Source: Haloferax sp. Atlit-12N
Lineage (GTDB): Archaea; Halobacteriota; Halobacteria; Halobacteriales; Haloferacaceae
Assembly (NCBI RefSeq): GCF_003383095.1
Contig: NZ_PSYW01000001.1
Coordinates: 124,001-188,000, forward strand
Direction: 5' to 3'
Length of the DNA: 64,000 nt
In this document: positions 49,814 to 58,886 of the stretch, piece by piece
Layout of the letters: each line of letters starts with the position of its first letter
How positions within the stretch are numbered: the first letter of the stretch is position 1
Made by a program: the position numbers and the translations under genes
Notes under the pieces: generated by a model
The model's input: only the letters and a program-made list of their open reading frames with translations
Databases searched by the model: none
What the model was told of the DNA's origin: nothing

Positions 49814-51163
49814 ATGGCGGAGGAGACGCTGCCGGGCACGACCGCCGACGACGGCCCCGACAGCATCGTCCTTCACGTCGACATGGACTGTTTTTACGCC
49901 GCCTGCGAGCGCCTGCACGAGCCCGAACTCGAAGGCGAGCCGGTGGTCGTCGGCATGGGCTACGAACCCGGCGAGGGCCACGGCGCGGTCGCCACGGCGA
50001 GCTACGAGGCCCGCGAGTTCGGCGTCGAGAGCGCCCAGCCGATTTCGACCGCGCTCGAACGCCTCCCGCGAATCGACGACCTCGGCCCCGACGACGACCC
50101 CACGGCCGCGGGCCACTACCGCACCGTCGACCTCGAGTTCTACAAGGAGGTCGCCGCCGACGTGAAGGCGATTCTCCACGACTGCGCCGACGTGGTCCGC
50201 GAGGTGAGCATCGACGAGGCCTACCTCGACGTGACCGACCGGACTGGGTGGGACCTCGCGGCCTCCGGCGACCGGACGCTGGCGGAGGGCTTTGCCCGCT
50301 ACGTGAAACAGCGCATCGCCCGCGAGGTCGGCGTCGCGGCCTCCATCGGCGTCGCGCCGAACATGTCGACCGCGAAAATCGCCTCCGACTTCGACAAGCC
50401 CGACGGGCTGGTCGTCGTCCGCCCCGGTGAGGTGCGGTCGTTCCTCGCACCCATCCCGGTTGAGGAGGTCCACGGTGTCGGCCCCGTGACGGCCCGAAAG
50501 CTCGGCTCGCTCGGCATCGACACGGCGGGCGACCTCGCCGAGGCCGACGCCTCGGTCCTCGAAGCCGAGTTCGGCTCGCGCGGCCGCGAACTCCACGAGC
50601 GGGCGCGGGGCTACGACGACCGGACGGTCACGCCGACGGGCCGGCCCAAGAGCCTCTCGCGGGAGTCGGCGTTCACCGAGCCGACGGCCGACATCGAGGA
50701 CAAGCGGGAGGTCGTCCGCGCCCTCGCGGCCGACGTGGCCGACCGGGCGAACTCCCGCGGGGCGATGTACCGGACCATCGGCATCAAGGTGGTCGTCCCG
50801 CCGTTCGACATCAACACGCGGGCGACATCGCTTTCTGGCCCCGTCGACGACCCGGAACTCGTCGAGTCGGTCGCACTCGACTTACTCGACGCCGAGTTCG
50901 AAGAGACGACCGTCCGAAAGCTCGGCGTCCGCGTCTCGAAGCTCTCCTTCGCGGACGCCGACCAGTCGAGCCTCGACGGCTGGGAGTCCACCGGGTCCGG
51001 CGGCGACGACAACCCCGATGACCGCATCGGCGACGACGGCATCTCAGACGACCGCATCGGCGACGATGACGACGCCGGCGACGACGGTGACGACGAGCCA
51101 CCGAACGCAGGGGGCGGAGCCCGCTCACACGAGGGCCAGTCGTCGCTCGTCGAGTTCGACTGA
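49814..51163 (+). CDS. dinB: Y-family DNA polymerase IV (translesion synthesis)
   Basis: A 449-residue Dpo4/DinB-type polymerase that copies past damaged bases. The palm has VLHVDMDCFYAACERLHEP (first catalytic Asp, about residue 22) and VREVSIDEAYLDVTD (second Asp-Glu). Finger and thumb include GVAPNMSTAKIASDFDKPDG and the HhH region VEEVHGVGPVTARKLGSLGI, followed by the little-finger domain. Residues about 395-435 form an Asp/Gly-rich linker (DDRIGDD repeated). The very end, QSSLVEFD, is a PCNA-interacting PIP box (Q-x2-L-x2-F). The ATG at 49814 is used. The HerA-like gene follows after 63 bp. Confidence 0.95.
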   Translation: MAEETLPGTTADDGPDSIVLHVDMDCFYAACERLHEPELEGEPVVVGMGYEPGEGHGAVATASYEAREFGVESAQPISTALERLPRIDDLGPDDDPTAAGHYRTVDLEFYKEVAADVKAILHDCADVVREVSIDEAYLDVTDRTGWDLAASGDRTLAEGFARYVKQRIAREVGVAASIGVAPNMSTAKIASDFDKPDGLVVVRPGEVRSFLAPIPVEEVHGVGPVTARKLGSLGIDTAGDLAEADASVLEAEFGSRGRELHERARGYDDRTVTPTGRPKSLSRESAFTEPTADIEDKREVVRALAADVADRANSRGAMYRTIGIKVVVPPFDINTRATSLSGPVDDPELVESVALDLLDAEFEETTVRKLGVRVSKLSFADADQSSLDGWESTGSGGDDNPDDRIGDDGISDDRIGDDDDAGDDGDDEPPNAGGGARSHEGQSSLVEFD

Positions 51164-51226
51164 GTCTTTCGATACGACGGGGCGAGGGGGAGGAACTATG
51201 GCGTCCGAGGGAGTCCACCAAACCGG

Positions 51227-52993
51227 ATGACGGATTCGGACACGGAAACCATCTCGGTCGCCGAGATCAGCGACGGTCCAGGGGGAGAGGGAATCGAAGA
51301 ACCGGGGACGACGGTCGACCTACCGGTGGTCGATATCCTCACCGGCCGGGGGTTCGTCACGGGCAAGTCCGGGTCGGGCAAGTCGAACACGGCGTCGGTC
51401 ATCATCGAGAACCTGCTGTCGGCGAACTTCCCGGTGCTCATCGTCGACACGGACGGCGAGTACTACGGCCTCAAACAGGAGTTCGAACTGCTCCACGCCG
51501 GGGCCGACGACGAGTGCGACATTCAGGTGAGCCCCGAGCACGCGGAACGTCTCGCCACGCTCGCGCTCGAACAGAACGTCCCTATCATCCTCGACGTGTC
51601 CGGCTACCTCGACGACGCGGCCTCCGACGAACTGGTGACGGAGGTCGCAAAACACCTCTTTGCGAAGGAAAAGAAGCTCAAGAAGCCGTTTTTGATGCTC
51701 ATCGAGGAGTGCCACGAGTACATCCCCGAGAAGGGCGGGATGGACGAGGCGGGCAAGATGCTCATCAAAATCGGAAAGCGCGGCCGCAAACACGGCCTCG
51801 GCGTCGTCGGCATCTCCCAGCGCCCCGCCGACGTAAAAAAGGACTTCATCACCCAGTGCGACTGGCTCGTCTGGCACCGCCTTACGTGGCGCAACGACAC
51901 CAAGGTCGTCGGGCGAATCCTCGGCTCGGAGTACGCCGACGCCATCGAGGACATGGGCAACGGCGAGGGTTTCCTCGTCACCGATTGGTCCGAGTCAATT
52001 CGGCGCGTACAGTTCCACAAGAAACAGACGTTCGACGCGGGCGCGACGCCCGGTCTCGACGACTTCGAGCGTCCGGACCTGAAGTCCGTCGACGGCGACC
52101 TCGTCTCGGACCTCAAGGAGATTTCCGACGAGAAGGCCAGACAGGAGAGCCGCATCGCCGACCTCAGACAGGAGATAGACAAGAAGGACGCGCGGATTCG
52201 ACAGCTCGAACGCGAGTTAGAGGAGGCACGCGACCTCTCTCGGATGGCCGACCAGTTCGCGCAGGCGATGTTCCAGAAGGCGGAAGCGCCCTACCGCGGC
52301 GGCGACGGCCGTAATCTCAACCGACCCACGGAAAAGCAGGCCGCGCTCGGCGAGTACAACGAGGCCACCGACGGCGACGTGGCGGACGCGGCGGCCGACG
52401 CCGCCGCAGATGCCGGCGATACGACCGATAACGCCGGCGACACACCGCCTCGGCGACCGCTCGAAGCGCCGTCGGGCCCGCCGTGGCCGACGCACGGACT
52501 GCTCTCCGAGGGCGACGAGGCGGAGGCCAACGGCGCGGGCGGCGCGGGCGGCGCGGGCGCTGCGGCCCCACCGGCCGACGACGAGTCGTGGATGGCGGCC
52601 GCCGAGATGGGCGACTTCGAGCCGGCGGAACTCCATCCCGCGCCGGGTGCCGAGAGCCGTCGCGACGTGGTCGACCGCATGACGGCCATCGTGAACGCGC
52701 TAGGAGACGTGCACCACGGAATGCTCGCGCACTACCGGGAGCGCGGCATCTCCGACCCGCTCGCCGCCCACGTCGCCGCGGGCGAGACAGGCGACCAGCA
52801 TCTCGCCTACGGGCGGAACCGGTCGCTCCGCCGGGCGGGCTTCATCCGTCACGCCGGCCGCGGGAAGTACGAGTACGCGCTGCCGGACCTCGTGAGCGAC
52901 GAGTACGCGGACCTCTTGGGCGACGACGAACTCCGGGAGACGGTCGCGGCTATCGAGGCGTCGTTCGTCGAAGAAGAAGCCGACGGCGAGTAG
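51227..52993 (+). CDS. HerA-like ATPase (DUF87) with coiled coil and C-terminal extension
   Basis: A 588-residue protein of the HerA/FtsK superfamily. The ATPase core has Walker A TGKSGSGKSN at about 45-54, Walker B FLMLIEECHEY at about 155-165 and sensor GISQRPADVKKD near 200. A coiled coil follows at about 285-345 (QESRIADLRQEIDKKDARIR). After an Ala/Asp-rich linker (about 375-455) comes a C-terminal helical domain with LAYGRNRSLRRAGFIRHAGR, possibly a winged helix. HerA normally works with NurA in end resection; no nurA is nearby and this domain order differs from classical HerA, so the role is open. The ATG at 51227 is clear. A T7 run follows at 53030. Confidence 0.85.
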   Translation: MTDSDTETISVAEISDGPGGEGIEEPGTTVDLPVVDILTGRGFVTGKSGSGKSNTASVIIENLLSANFPVLIVDTDGEYYGLKQEFELLHAGADDECDIQVSPEHAERLATLALEQNVPIILDVSGYLDDAASDELVTEVAKHLFAKEKKLKKPFLMLIEECHEYIPEKGGMDEAGKMLIKIGKRGRKHGLGVVGISQRPADVKKDFITQCDWLVWHRLTWRNDTKVVGRILGSEYADAIEDMGNGEGFLVTDWSESIRRVQFHKKQTFDAGATPGLDDFERPDLKSVDGDLVSDLKEISDEKARQESRIADLRQEIDKKDARIRQLERELEEARDLSRMADQFAQAMFQKAEAPYRGGDGRNLNRPTEKQAALGEYNEATDGDVADAAADAAADAGDTTDNAGDTPPRRPLEAPSGPPWPTHGLLSEGDEAEANGAGGAGGAGAAAPPADDESWMAAAEMGDFEPAELHPAPGAESRRDVVDRMTAIVNALGDVHHGMLAHYRERGISDPLAAHVAAGETGDQHLAYGRNRSLRRAGFIRHAGRGKYEYALPDLVSDEYADLLGDDELRETVAAIEASFVEEEADGE

Positions 52994-53029
52994 ACGCGAG
53001 ACGCGGGCCGTCGGCCGGAGTCAGAGCGG

Positions 53030-53036
53030 TTTTTTT
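53030..53036 (+). terminator. Poly-T terminator after the HerA-like gene
   Basis: T7 run 37 bp after the stop, before the convergent tpiA. It is preceded by the GC-rich repeat GGCCGTCGGCC, which can form a small stem. Confidence 0.45.
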
Positions 53037-53044
53037 CGACGCGC

Positions 53045-53689
53045 TTACAGTCCGGAGACGAGGTCTTCGAGCGCCGCGCGCGGGTCGTCGGCTTTGGCGA
53101 CGCCGGAGGCGAGCAGGATGCCGGACGCGCCGAGTTCCTCGGCGGTCACCACGTCGTCGCCGGTCGAGATGCCCGCGCCGCAGTAGACATCAACGTCGTC
53201 GTCGACGTTGGCCGCGGCGTCGACGGCGTCGGTGACGATGCCGGGGTCGGCCGTCGCGACGGAGACGTCGCCGCCGATGAGTTCCGGCGGCTCGACGGCG
53301 ACCGAGTCGGGGCCGAGCGCGGAGACCGCGCCGATTTGGGCGGGGTTGTTGGCGCAGACGCAGGTTTCGAGGTCCGCTCGCTCGGCGGCCTGTACGGAGC
53401 CGTCGATGTCGGCGAGCTTCAGGCGCTTTTCGGAGTGGTTGATGAGCGTGCCGACCGCGCCGGCCTCGGCGACGGCCTCGGCGAGGGTGCTGCCGGTGTG
53501 GCTGCCGTGACCGTTCGGGTCGACGTGCTGGGCCCACGTCTCGACGCCGGTGTCGGCGACGCGGGAGATGTCGGCCGCCTGCGGGGAGACGGCGATGCGG
53601 ACGCCGGACTCCTCGGCCACGTCGCGCGCGGCGGTGGCGACTTCGATCGGGTCACACGGGTACGCCTTGAGATTGACTAGGATGAACAC
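53045..53689 (-). CDS. tpiA: Triosephosphate isomerase
   Basis: It interconverts dihydroxyacetone phosphate and glyceraldehyde 3-phosphate. The 214-residue archaeal short form shows the catalytic lysine in VNLKAYP (about 5-11), histidine in [10 protein letters not shown], glutamate in [10 protein letters not shown] and the phosphate loop YCGAGISTG and [10 protein letters not shown]. The start is a GTG at 53689 ([10 protein letters not shown]), where the first strand begins. A TAATAAA element (53714-53720, minus-strand TTTATTA) lies 28 bp upstream and rules out a start further upstream at 53746. Confidence 0.96.
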   Translation of the reverse strand: MFILVNLKAYPCDPIEVATAARDVAEESGVRIAVSPQAADISRVADTGVETWAQHVDPNGHGSHTGSTLAEAVAEAGAVGTLINHSEKRLKLADIDGSVQAAERADLETCVCANNPAQIGAVSALGPDSVAVEPPELIGGDVSVATADPGIVTDAVDAAANVDDDVDVYCGAGISTGDDVVTAEELGASGILLASGVAKADDPRAALEDLVSGL

Positions 53690-53713
53690 AGTCGAAGTCG
53701 GGTCCGGCGAGAC

Positions 53714-53720
53714 TAATAAA
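53714..53720 (-). promoter_or_regulatory. TATA element of tpiA
   Basis: On the minus strand TTTATTA, 28 bp before the GTG start at 53689: a leaderless GTG-initiated transcript. Confidence 0.55.
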
Positions 53721-53872
53721 TTGGTTTTCGGGGCCGCGATTGCCACGAGACGGCGTCTCGCGGGCGGAAAATCGTGATAAACGGAACGGAGGATTCGGTC
53801 GCGCGGTCCCCGCGACGGGTCGTCGGCATCGGCGTCGGAATCGGCGTCGTCGGTCGCGGGGGACGGGCCGCG

Positions 53873-54394
53873 TCAGTCCTTACGCTTGACCACGTCGCCG
53901 AGGGTGGTCGTCGTGGAGCCGCCACCGGACCACTCGGAGTCGTCGTCGCTCTCGCCTTCGACCAGCGAGATGTCGAGCTTGCGCTCGATTTTCTTCCGGA
54001 CCGAGTCCGGCGGCATGATGTCGCCGCGTTCGAGCTTGCGGATGAGGCTCGCCTTCTCGTTGAGCGACTGGGCGAGCTCTTCTTGGCTCATTCCGCGGGA
54101 CTCCCGCGCCTGCCGGATGCGGTCGTCGTAGTCGGTCGCGATTTCGTCCATGTCGTCGAACATGTCGCGGCGGCGCCGCTTCGACGACGAGGAAGAAGAC
54201 GACCCCGAGGAGCGAGAGGAGTTCGAGCCCGACGAGGAGGACGTGGAGTACTTCGTGCTCGCGCTGGAAGTCGACTCGGTGCGGACCTCCGTGCCGAACT
54301 CGGCGCAGTCGTCACACAGCTGCAGTTCTGCGCCTTCGACCTTCACAGTCTTCAGAGAGGCTTGGTCGGAGCCGCACATCTCGCACTGAGGCAT
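53873..54394 (-). CDS. mbf1: Multiprotein bridging factor 1 (aMBF1)
   Basis: A 173-residue archaeal MBF1, a helix-turn-helix protein that binds the transcription or translation machinery. The N-terminal zinc ribbon has CEMC (about 4-7) and CDDC (about 27-30). A Ser/Gly/Arg-rich linker (about 42-80) follows. The Cro-type HTH covers about 98-150: DYDDRIRQARESRGMSQEEL and NEKASLIRKLERGDIMPPD. The tail is Asp/Ser-rich. The ATG at 54394 (MPQCEMCGSDQ) was chosen because the zinc ribbon begins at once; the longer frame to 54442 adds unrelated residues. The serine run at about 58-75 is unusually long. Confidence 0.93.
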   Translation of the reverse strand: MPQCEMCGSDQASLKTVKVEGAELQLCDDCAEFGTEVRTESTSSASTKYSTSSSSGSNSSRSSGSSSSSSSKRRRRDMFDDMDEIATDYDDRIRQARESRGMSQEELAQSLNEKASLIRKLERGDIMPPDSVRKKIERKLDISLVEGESDDDSEWSGGGSTTTTLGDVVKRKD

Positions 54395-54499
54395 ACACTC
54401 ACGTACCCGCCCGCCGCGTATAAAAGGCACGCCACCGGCCACCGAATCGCTCGGGGCAGGGTCGTGATGGAACCGGGCCCGGAACGCGGCCCCTCCGCC

Positions 54500-54937
54500 T
54501 TACTGGCGTCCGAGACGCTGCCGAACCTGCTGTCGGAGCGGGTCCGTGACGACCCGGTGTCCCCGTCGGTAAACGACGAGGTACGAGACGGGGAGCGCCG
54601 CGGCGAACGCGACGATAAGCCCGAGCCCCTGCGTGAACGGGTCGGGCGGGAGCGTGAACGCGCCGGCGACGTACGAGGTGACACCGGCGAGCATCACGGC
54701 GAGTGCGGCACGCTCGGTCCTCGACGGCGGTCGGCGTCTCGACGTTCCGCTGACGAACAACAGCAGGTACGCGACCAGTCCGACCGGAACGAAGGCGACG
54801 AGCGCCCCGAGGAGGTTCGGGAACCCGTGACCGCGGGCGGCGGCGTTCTGCGACACCCAAAGCGACGTGGCGACGAGGACGACGACCGGAACGAAAAACA
54901 GCGTCGCCTCTGCCGGCGACGGAACAATGGAGGGCAC
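54500..54937 (-). CDS. Membrane protein of unknown function (four predicted segments)
   Basis: A 145-residue protein with hydrophobic segments at about 10-27, 43-62, 77-95 and 105-123, and a basic end (GHRVVTDPLRQQVRQRLGRQ). The middle loop is SGTSRRRPPSRTERAALA. The start is a GTG at 54937; no ATG exists before the first helix. I do not recognise a family. It lies between mbf1 and the histidine kinase on the same strand, 52 bp after the kinase stop. Confidence 0.6.
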   Translation of the reverse strand: MPSIVPSPAEATLFFVPVVVLVATSLWVSQNAAARGHGFPNLLGALVAFVPVGLVAYLLLFVSGTSRRRPPSRTERAALAVMLAGVTSYVAGAFTLPPDPFTQGLGLIVAFAAALPVSYLVVYRRGHRVVTDPLRQQVRQRLGRQ

Positions 54938-54989
54938 TAATCGCTGTTCTTCGTGTCAGACTAAATTACTTTTGGGGACGAACCGGTCG

Positions 54990-56375
54990 CTACCGACTCC
55001 CGTCCGCCAGCGGAAGCGTCAGTTGGACGGTGCTCCACCCGTCGCGTCGGTCGTAGTCGACCCGCCCGCCCGCGGATTCGACCACCCACTTGACGACCCA
55101 CAGCCCCAGCCCGGAGCCGTGGCTGAGTTGCGTGATGTCCTCGTCGCCGAAGACGGCCGCCCACTCGATTTCGGGGATGCCGTCGCCGTCGTCGCTGACG
55201 CGGAGTGTCGCGTCGTTCTCGCACCGCTTCGCCTCGATGCGGACCGTCACGTCCTCGGGCGTGTGTTCGAGCGCGTTCTCCACGACGTTGGCGAGCGCCT
55301 GCGCGAGTTTCGGCCCGACTGAGACCGGAAGCGACGGCGGGAGGTCGAGGTCGAACGTCGCCGCGGGGAATCGGGTGCGCCGCGGCTCGACGACGGCGCG
55401 GACCGTCTCGGTCGCATCGACCACCTCGTCGGGCCGCTGGTCGTCGAGGACGGCGGCCGCGGTTCGGGCCTTCTCGCTGACCCGCAGGAGTTTCTCGGTG
55501 TGCACGGCGATGCGCCCGGCCGCGTGGTCGACGCTCGGGTCGGCCGTCGCCTCGCGTATCTCCTCGGCCATGCCGAGGACGACGTTCATCTCGTTTCGGA
55601 GGTTGTGTCTGAGGACGCGCTGAAGCACCTGTAAGTGCTCTCTGGCCCGGCGCTGACCGGTGATGTCTGAGTAGATGGAAAAACCGTACTGCCTCCCGTC
55701 GCCGCGGCTGTAGGGGATACCGCGGTAGAGGAACTCCCGTCTCCCCCACGCGGTCTGGCGGGTGACGATAGCGTGATTGGCCTTGCCGTCGGCGGTCCGC
55801 TGGTCGAAGTCGACCGCCTCGTCGTCGGCGTTCGGCGGGACGATGAAGTCGTTGAGCGACTCGCCGCGCACCTCGGCCGCGTCGTAGCCGAAGACGGCCT
55901 CGAACCCCGGATTGACCGACCGGATAATCGGTTCGACGCCGACGATTTCGAACTCGATGACCGCGTCGTCGACGAGGTCGAACAGGTGGTCGAAACGGTC
56001 CCGCTCGGTGTGCAGTCGCGCGGCCGCCGGCTCCGACGGTTCGCGGCAGACCCCCCCGGCGACCCGTCCCGCGCCGGTGTCGTCGCTGTCGGTGTCGTCG
56101 TCGCGTCCGGGATACGGGGTGAACTCGACGAGAACGTCGTCGCCTCCCATCGCCGCCCTGCCATCGACGCCCGAGAGCCGACAGCGACACTGATGGCTCT
56201 CCCACACGTCCACCGCTCGCGTGGCGTCGAGCGCGGCGCGGACGTCCGGCCAGTCCTCGGCGACGACGAAGTCAGAGAGCGGACGCCCACGGAGCGTCGC
56301 GGCGTCCGCGCCGAGGTGCGCCGCGAACCCGTCGCTCGCGCGTGCCACGGCCCCCGCCGCGTCGAGGACGAACAT
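54990..56375 (-). CDS. PAS-domain sensor histidine kinase
   Basis: A 461-residue soluble kinase. The first PAS-like part is at about 1-110 (FVLDAAGAVARASDGFAAHL). A second PAS with PAC is at about 128-240 (SVNPGFEAVFGYDAAEVRGE and GFSIYSDITGQRRA). The phosphoacceptor H257 lies in VLRHNLRNEMNVVLG, and the HATPase domain has N box NVVENALEHT, DDGDGIP and GSGLGLWVVKWV. No transmembrane segment is present, so it senses internal signals or takes them from a partner. The ATG at 56375 overlaps the stop of the transducer gene by one base (TGATG). No receiver domain gene is adjacent. Confidence 0.92.
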   Translation of the reverse strand: MFVLDAAGAVARASDGFAAHLGADAATLRGRPLSDFVVAEDWPDVRAALDATRAVDVWESHQCRCRLSGVDGRAAMGGDDVLVEFTPYPGRDDDTDSDDTGAGRVAGGVCREPSEPAAARLHTERDRFDHLFDLVDDAVIEFEIVGVEPIIRSVNPGFEAVFGYDAAEVRGESLNDFIVPPNADDEAVDFDQRTADGKANHAIVTRQTAWGRREFLYRGIPYSRGDGRQYGFSIYSDITGQRRAREHLQVLQRVLRHNLRNEMNVVLGMAEEIREATADPSVDHAAGRIAVHTEKLLRVSEKARTAAAVLDDQRPDEVVDATETVRAVVEPRRTRFPAATFDLDLPPSLPVSVGPKLAQALANVVENALEHTPEDVTVRIEAKRCENDATLRVSDDGDGIPEIEWAAVFGDEDITQLSHGSGLGLWVVKWVVESAGGRVDYDRRDGWSTVQLTLPLADGSR

Positions 56376-58021
56376 CACTCGACGAGCGTCGCGTACGGCG
56401 GTCGGTCCCGGGTTCGGAGTCGGCGGGTCGCCTCGGAGACGCCGGCCGGTGCGGTCGTGAGTTCGACGCGCTGTGCCGCGCCGTCGCGGGACGCCCTGAG
56501 GACGTAGTCCGCCGCGCCCGTGTAGAACGCGCCGAACTGCGCTTCGACGGACGACCCGTCGACGACGTTGAGGACGGTGTCGTCGTCGCCGAGGACGCCG
56601 TCGTCGTTCGCGTAGCGGGCCTCCCGTGCGGCCGACTCGCCCATGACGGCGATTTCGCCCGCGATGTTGCCGATGACGAACAGTCGGTCGGAGCGCCGCT
56701 CGGCGGTCGTCCGGTTGACCGCGTCCAAGGGTCTGCGGTCGAGGTCGAACACGTTGTACTCCGTCCGCCACTCGCCGAACGCGTCGAGGACGAACAGCCG
56801 GTCGCCGTCAAGCGCGTCCGCGAACGAGAGGCCGACCGCGTCGAGAGCAGCCGCGAGCGTCCGTCGGTCGAGCGAGGACGGCGGCGTAATCGACACGGCG
56901 TACCCCGCGTCGAGCGCCGCGGCGGCCAGTTGCGCGACGAGCCCGTCGACCGCCACCTCCCCGTCGTGTTGGACGACGGCGCGACTGCCGACGGCGAACC
57001 CGCCGCCGCAGAGGTCGTCGAGTCCGTCGACGCCAGTCGGGATTCGCTCTGTGTCCGCGATTCGCTCGGACCGCGACTGCGACGCGGAGTCGAGCGCGCC
57101 GCTGATTTCTCGGAGCATCGTCGTCTGCTCCGCGCGCGCCCCGCGAATCGTCTCCACGTCGTCTTCGATGTGGTCTGCGCCCTCGGCGACGCGCTCGATG
57201 CGCGCCGCGACCGCCTCGGTCGTCTTGGCCTGCTGGTCGGTCGCTTCGGAGACTGACTTCGTCCCGTTCGCCGTCTCCTCGACGGCCTCGGTGACGGCGT
57301 CGAGGCTCTGCATGGTCTCTTCGACCTGCTCGGTCCCGCGGTCGATCTCCGAAACGACGGCTTCGAGGTGGTCGACCGTCTCGTCGGTCTCCTCGCGGAC
57401 CGTCCCGAGCACGGCGTCGATTTCGTCCGCCTCCTCGGCGAGCGTCTTCACCTCGTCGGCGACGACAGCGAAGCCGTCGCCCTCCTCGCCCGCGCGGGCG
57501 GCCTCGATGGAGGCGTTGAGCGCGAGCAGGTTCGTCTGCGCGGCGATGTCGTCGATGCCGGCCAGCGCGTCGGCGACGCTGTCGACGCGCGCGCGGAACG
57601 CCTCGACTTCGTCGGCCACCGCGGTGCTGACGGCGCGAACGTCCTCCATCACCTCGATGGCCTCGCGCGCCGACGACCGGCCCTCGGCGGCCCGTTCGGC
57701 GGCCCGCTCCGACCGGTCGCTGACCTCGGTCGCGGTCGCCGCTATCTCCTCGACGGTCGCCGAGAGGTCCGACACGTCGTCGACGGCCGCCGCCGCGTCG
57801 TCGGCCTGCGTCTCGGTCCGGCGGGATATCCCGTCGAGTTGACCGTCGACGGTGCTCGAAATCTCGCGCACCACGTCCAGCGCGCCCTTCGCGTTGGCGA
57901 CCATCGCGTCGTCGCCCGCGGCGTCGGTCCTCCCGGGGCGTTTCGGGTCGGGCCCCACGTTGAGGCCGCCGTCTTCCGAGCGCGTCACGGCCGGACACGC
58001 TCCAGATTCAAAACTGAACAT
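56375..58021 (-). CDS. Soluble chemotaxis transducer fused to a degenerate KaiC-like domain
   Basis: A 548-residue protein. Residues about 45-310 form the methyl-accepting signalling coiled coil, with the CheA/CheW-binding tip [20 protein letters not shown] followed by [17 protein letters not shown] (155-191). There is no transmembrane helix or HAMP domain, so it is cytoplasmic. From about 325 a KaiC/RecA-like domain follows, opening [20 protein letters not shown] as KaiC proteins do. Where the Walker A should be, the sequence is [11 protein letters not shown] without the G-K-S/T. An Asp-rich strand and hydrophobic core ([11 protein letters not shown]) persist. It may bind a nucleotide or nothing, acting as a sensor. 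The ATG at 58021 is clear; translation is coupled to the histidine kinase downstream. Confidence 0.9.
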   Translation of the reverse strand: MFSFESGACPAVTRSEDGGLNVGPDPKRPGRTDAAGDDAMVANAKGALDVVREISSTVDGQLDGISRRTETQADDAAAAVDDVSDLSATVEEIAATATEVSDRSERAAERAAEGRSSAREAIEVMEDVRAVSTAVADEVEAFRARVDSVADALAGIDDIAAQTNLLALNASIEAARAGEEGDGFAVVADEVKTLAEEADEIDAVLGTVREETDETVDHLEAVVSEIDRGTEQVEETMQSLDAVTEAVEETANGTKSVSEATDQQAKTTEAVAARIERVAEGADHIEDDVETIRGARAEQTTMLREISGALDSASQSRSERIADTERIPTGVDGLDDLCGGGFAVGSRAVVQHDGEVAVDGLVAQLAAAALDAGYAVSITPPSSLDRRTLAAALDAVGLSFADALDGDRLFVLDAFGEWRTEYNVFDLDRRPLDAVNRTTAERRSDRLFVIGNIAGEIAVMGESAAREARYANDDGVLGDDDTVLNVVDGSSVEAQFGAFYTGAADYVLRASRDGAAQRVELTTAPAGVSEATRRLRTRDRPPYATLVE

Positions 58022-58283
58022 AACCGAAGCCGACGCTGGAATCGTAGCCTATTCAGGCGTTGTATGGTGTAATTCAGAATCATTTGAAGATGGTAACTGG
58101 TGATAATCTCAATCATATAAATCTGGTTCACCGGGCAAGATCCACACTCGGTACTGGGGGGAGAGTACTTGCGTGCGAGTGAACACGGACCCCCGAAACG
58201 AATCGAAAGAGAGTGTAGACGCGACCGGTTCGGGGGGTCGGCCGGGTCGGTTCTGGTTGTCGAGTCGGGCGACGCCGGTCAGG
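58022..58283. promoter_or_regulatory. Promoter region upstream of the transducer gene
   Basis: 262 bp between the transducer start and the stop of the phosphatidyltransferase gene, both on the minus strand. The AT-rich part (58091-58125) has on the minus strand TTTATATG (58123-58116), a plausible TATA element that would give a leader of about 70 nt. No coding sequence recognised. Confidence 0.4.
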
Positions 58284-58886
58284 TCAGGTCAGGTCGCTCC
58301 ACGCGCCCCAGAAACGCTGGACCGCGGTGAGGTGGCCGACGACGGCGAAGAACACGAGGAGCCAGCCGACGAGCGTGAACCCGCCGAGCGTGCCGGTGTA
58401 GACGGCGGACGCGAGGCCGACGAGACCCATGAGCGCCAGTCGGTCGGCACGCCCGACGAGACCGCCGTAGGCGCGGCCGAGCCCGACCGCCTGAATCTGC
58501 GTGCCGAGGTAGGAGGTCATGAGGACGCCCGTGACGGCGGCGAGGCCCAGCGCGAACGAGTCGATACCGGCGGCGAGACCGACGATGACGACGATGTCGG
58601 CGTAGCGGTCGAGCACGTGGTCCAGCAGGTCGCCGGCCTTCGAGGAGACCCCCTGCTCGCGGGCGAGCGCGCCGTCCACGAGGTCGAGCCAGCCGTTACA
58701 GAAGACGAACACCGCGCCGAGGCCGTACCAAACCGGGTCGGCGAGGCCGAAGGCGACGCCGGCGGCGACGGCGAACCCGAAGGCGACGACGCTCACGCCG
58801 TTCGGCGAGAGGCCGGCGGCGTCGGCGACCGAGACGAACGGGGCGAGCAGCTTGTCGGCGGTGTCGCGGTACTGGTCGAGCGTCAT
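58284..58886 (-). CDS. CDP-alcohol phosphatidyltransferase (archaetidylinositol phosphate synthase type)
   Basis: A 200-residue membrane enzyme of archaeal phospholipid synthesis. It carries the full CDP-alcohol motif D-G-x2-A-R-x8-G-x3-D-x3-D in DGALAREQGVSSKAGDLLD and the following HVLD, at about residues 70-92. Six hydrophobic segments are present. Short archaeal members of this size in operons with an adenylate kinase-like gene are often annotated archaetidylinositol phosphate synthase; head-group specificity is inferred. The ATG at 58886 overlaps the stop of the kinase gene. The gene ends in a GGTCA-type triplet repeat around its stop codon. Confidence 0.88.
   Translation of the reverse strand: MTLDQYRDTADKLLAPFVSVADAAGLSPNGVSVVAFGFAVAAGVAFGLADPVWYGLGAVFVFCNGWLDLVDGALAREQGVSSKAGDLLDHVLDRYADIVVIVGLAAGIDSFALGLAAVTGVLMTSYLGTQIQAVGLGRAYGGLVGRADRLALMGLVGLASAVYTGTLGGFTLVGWLLVFFAVVGHLTAVQRFWGAWSDLT

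Noticed and set aside
58278..58296. Triplicated AGGTC unit at the end of the phosphatidyltransferase gene
   Set aside because: Too short to call a repeat element; it lies at the gene end and needs no special explanation.
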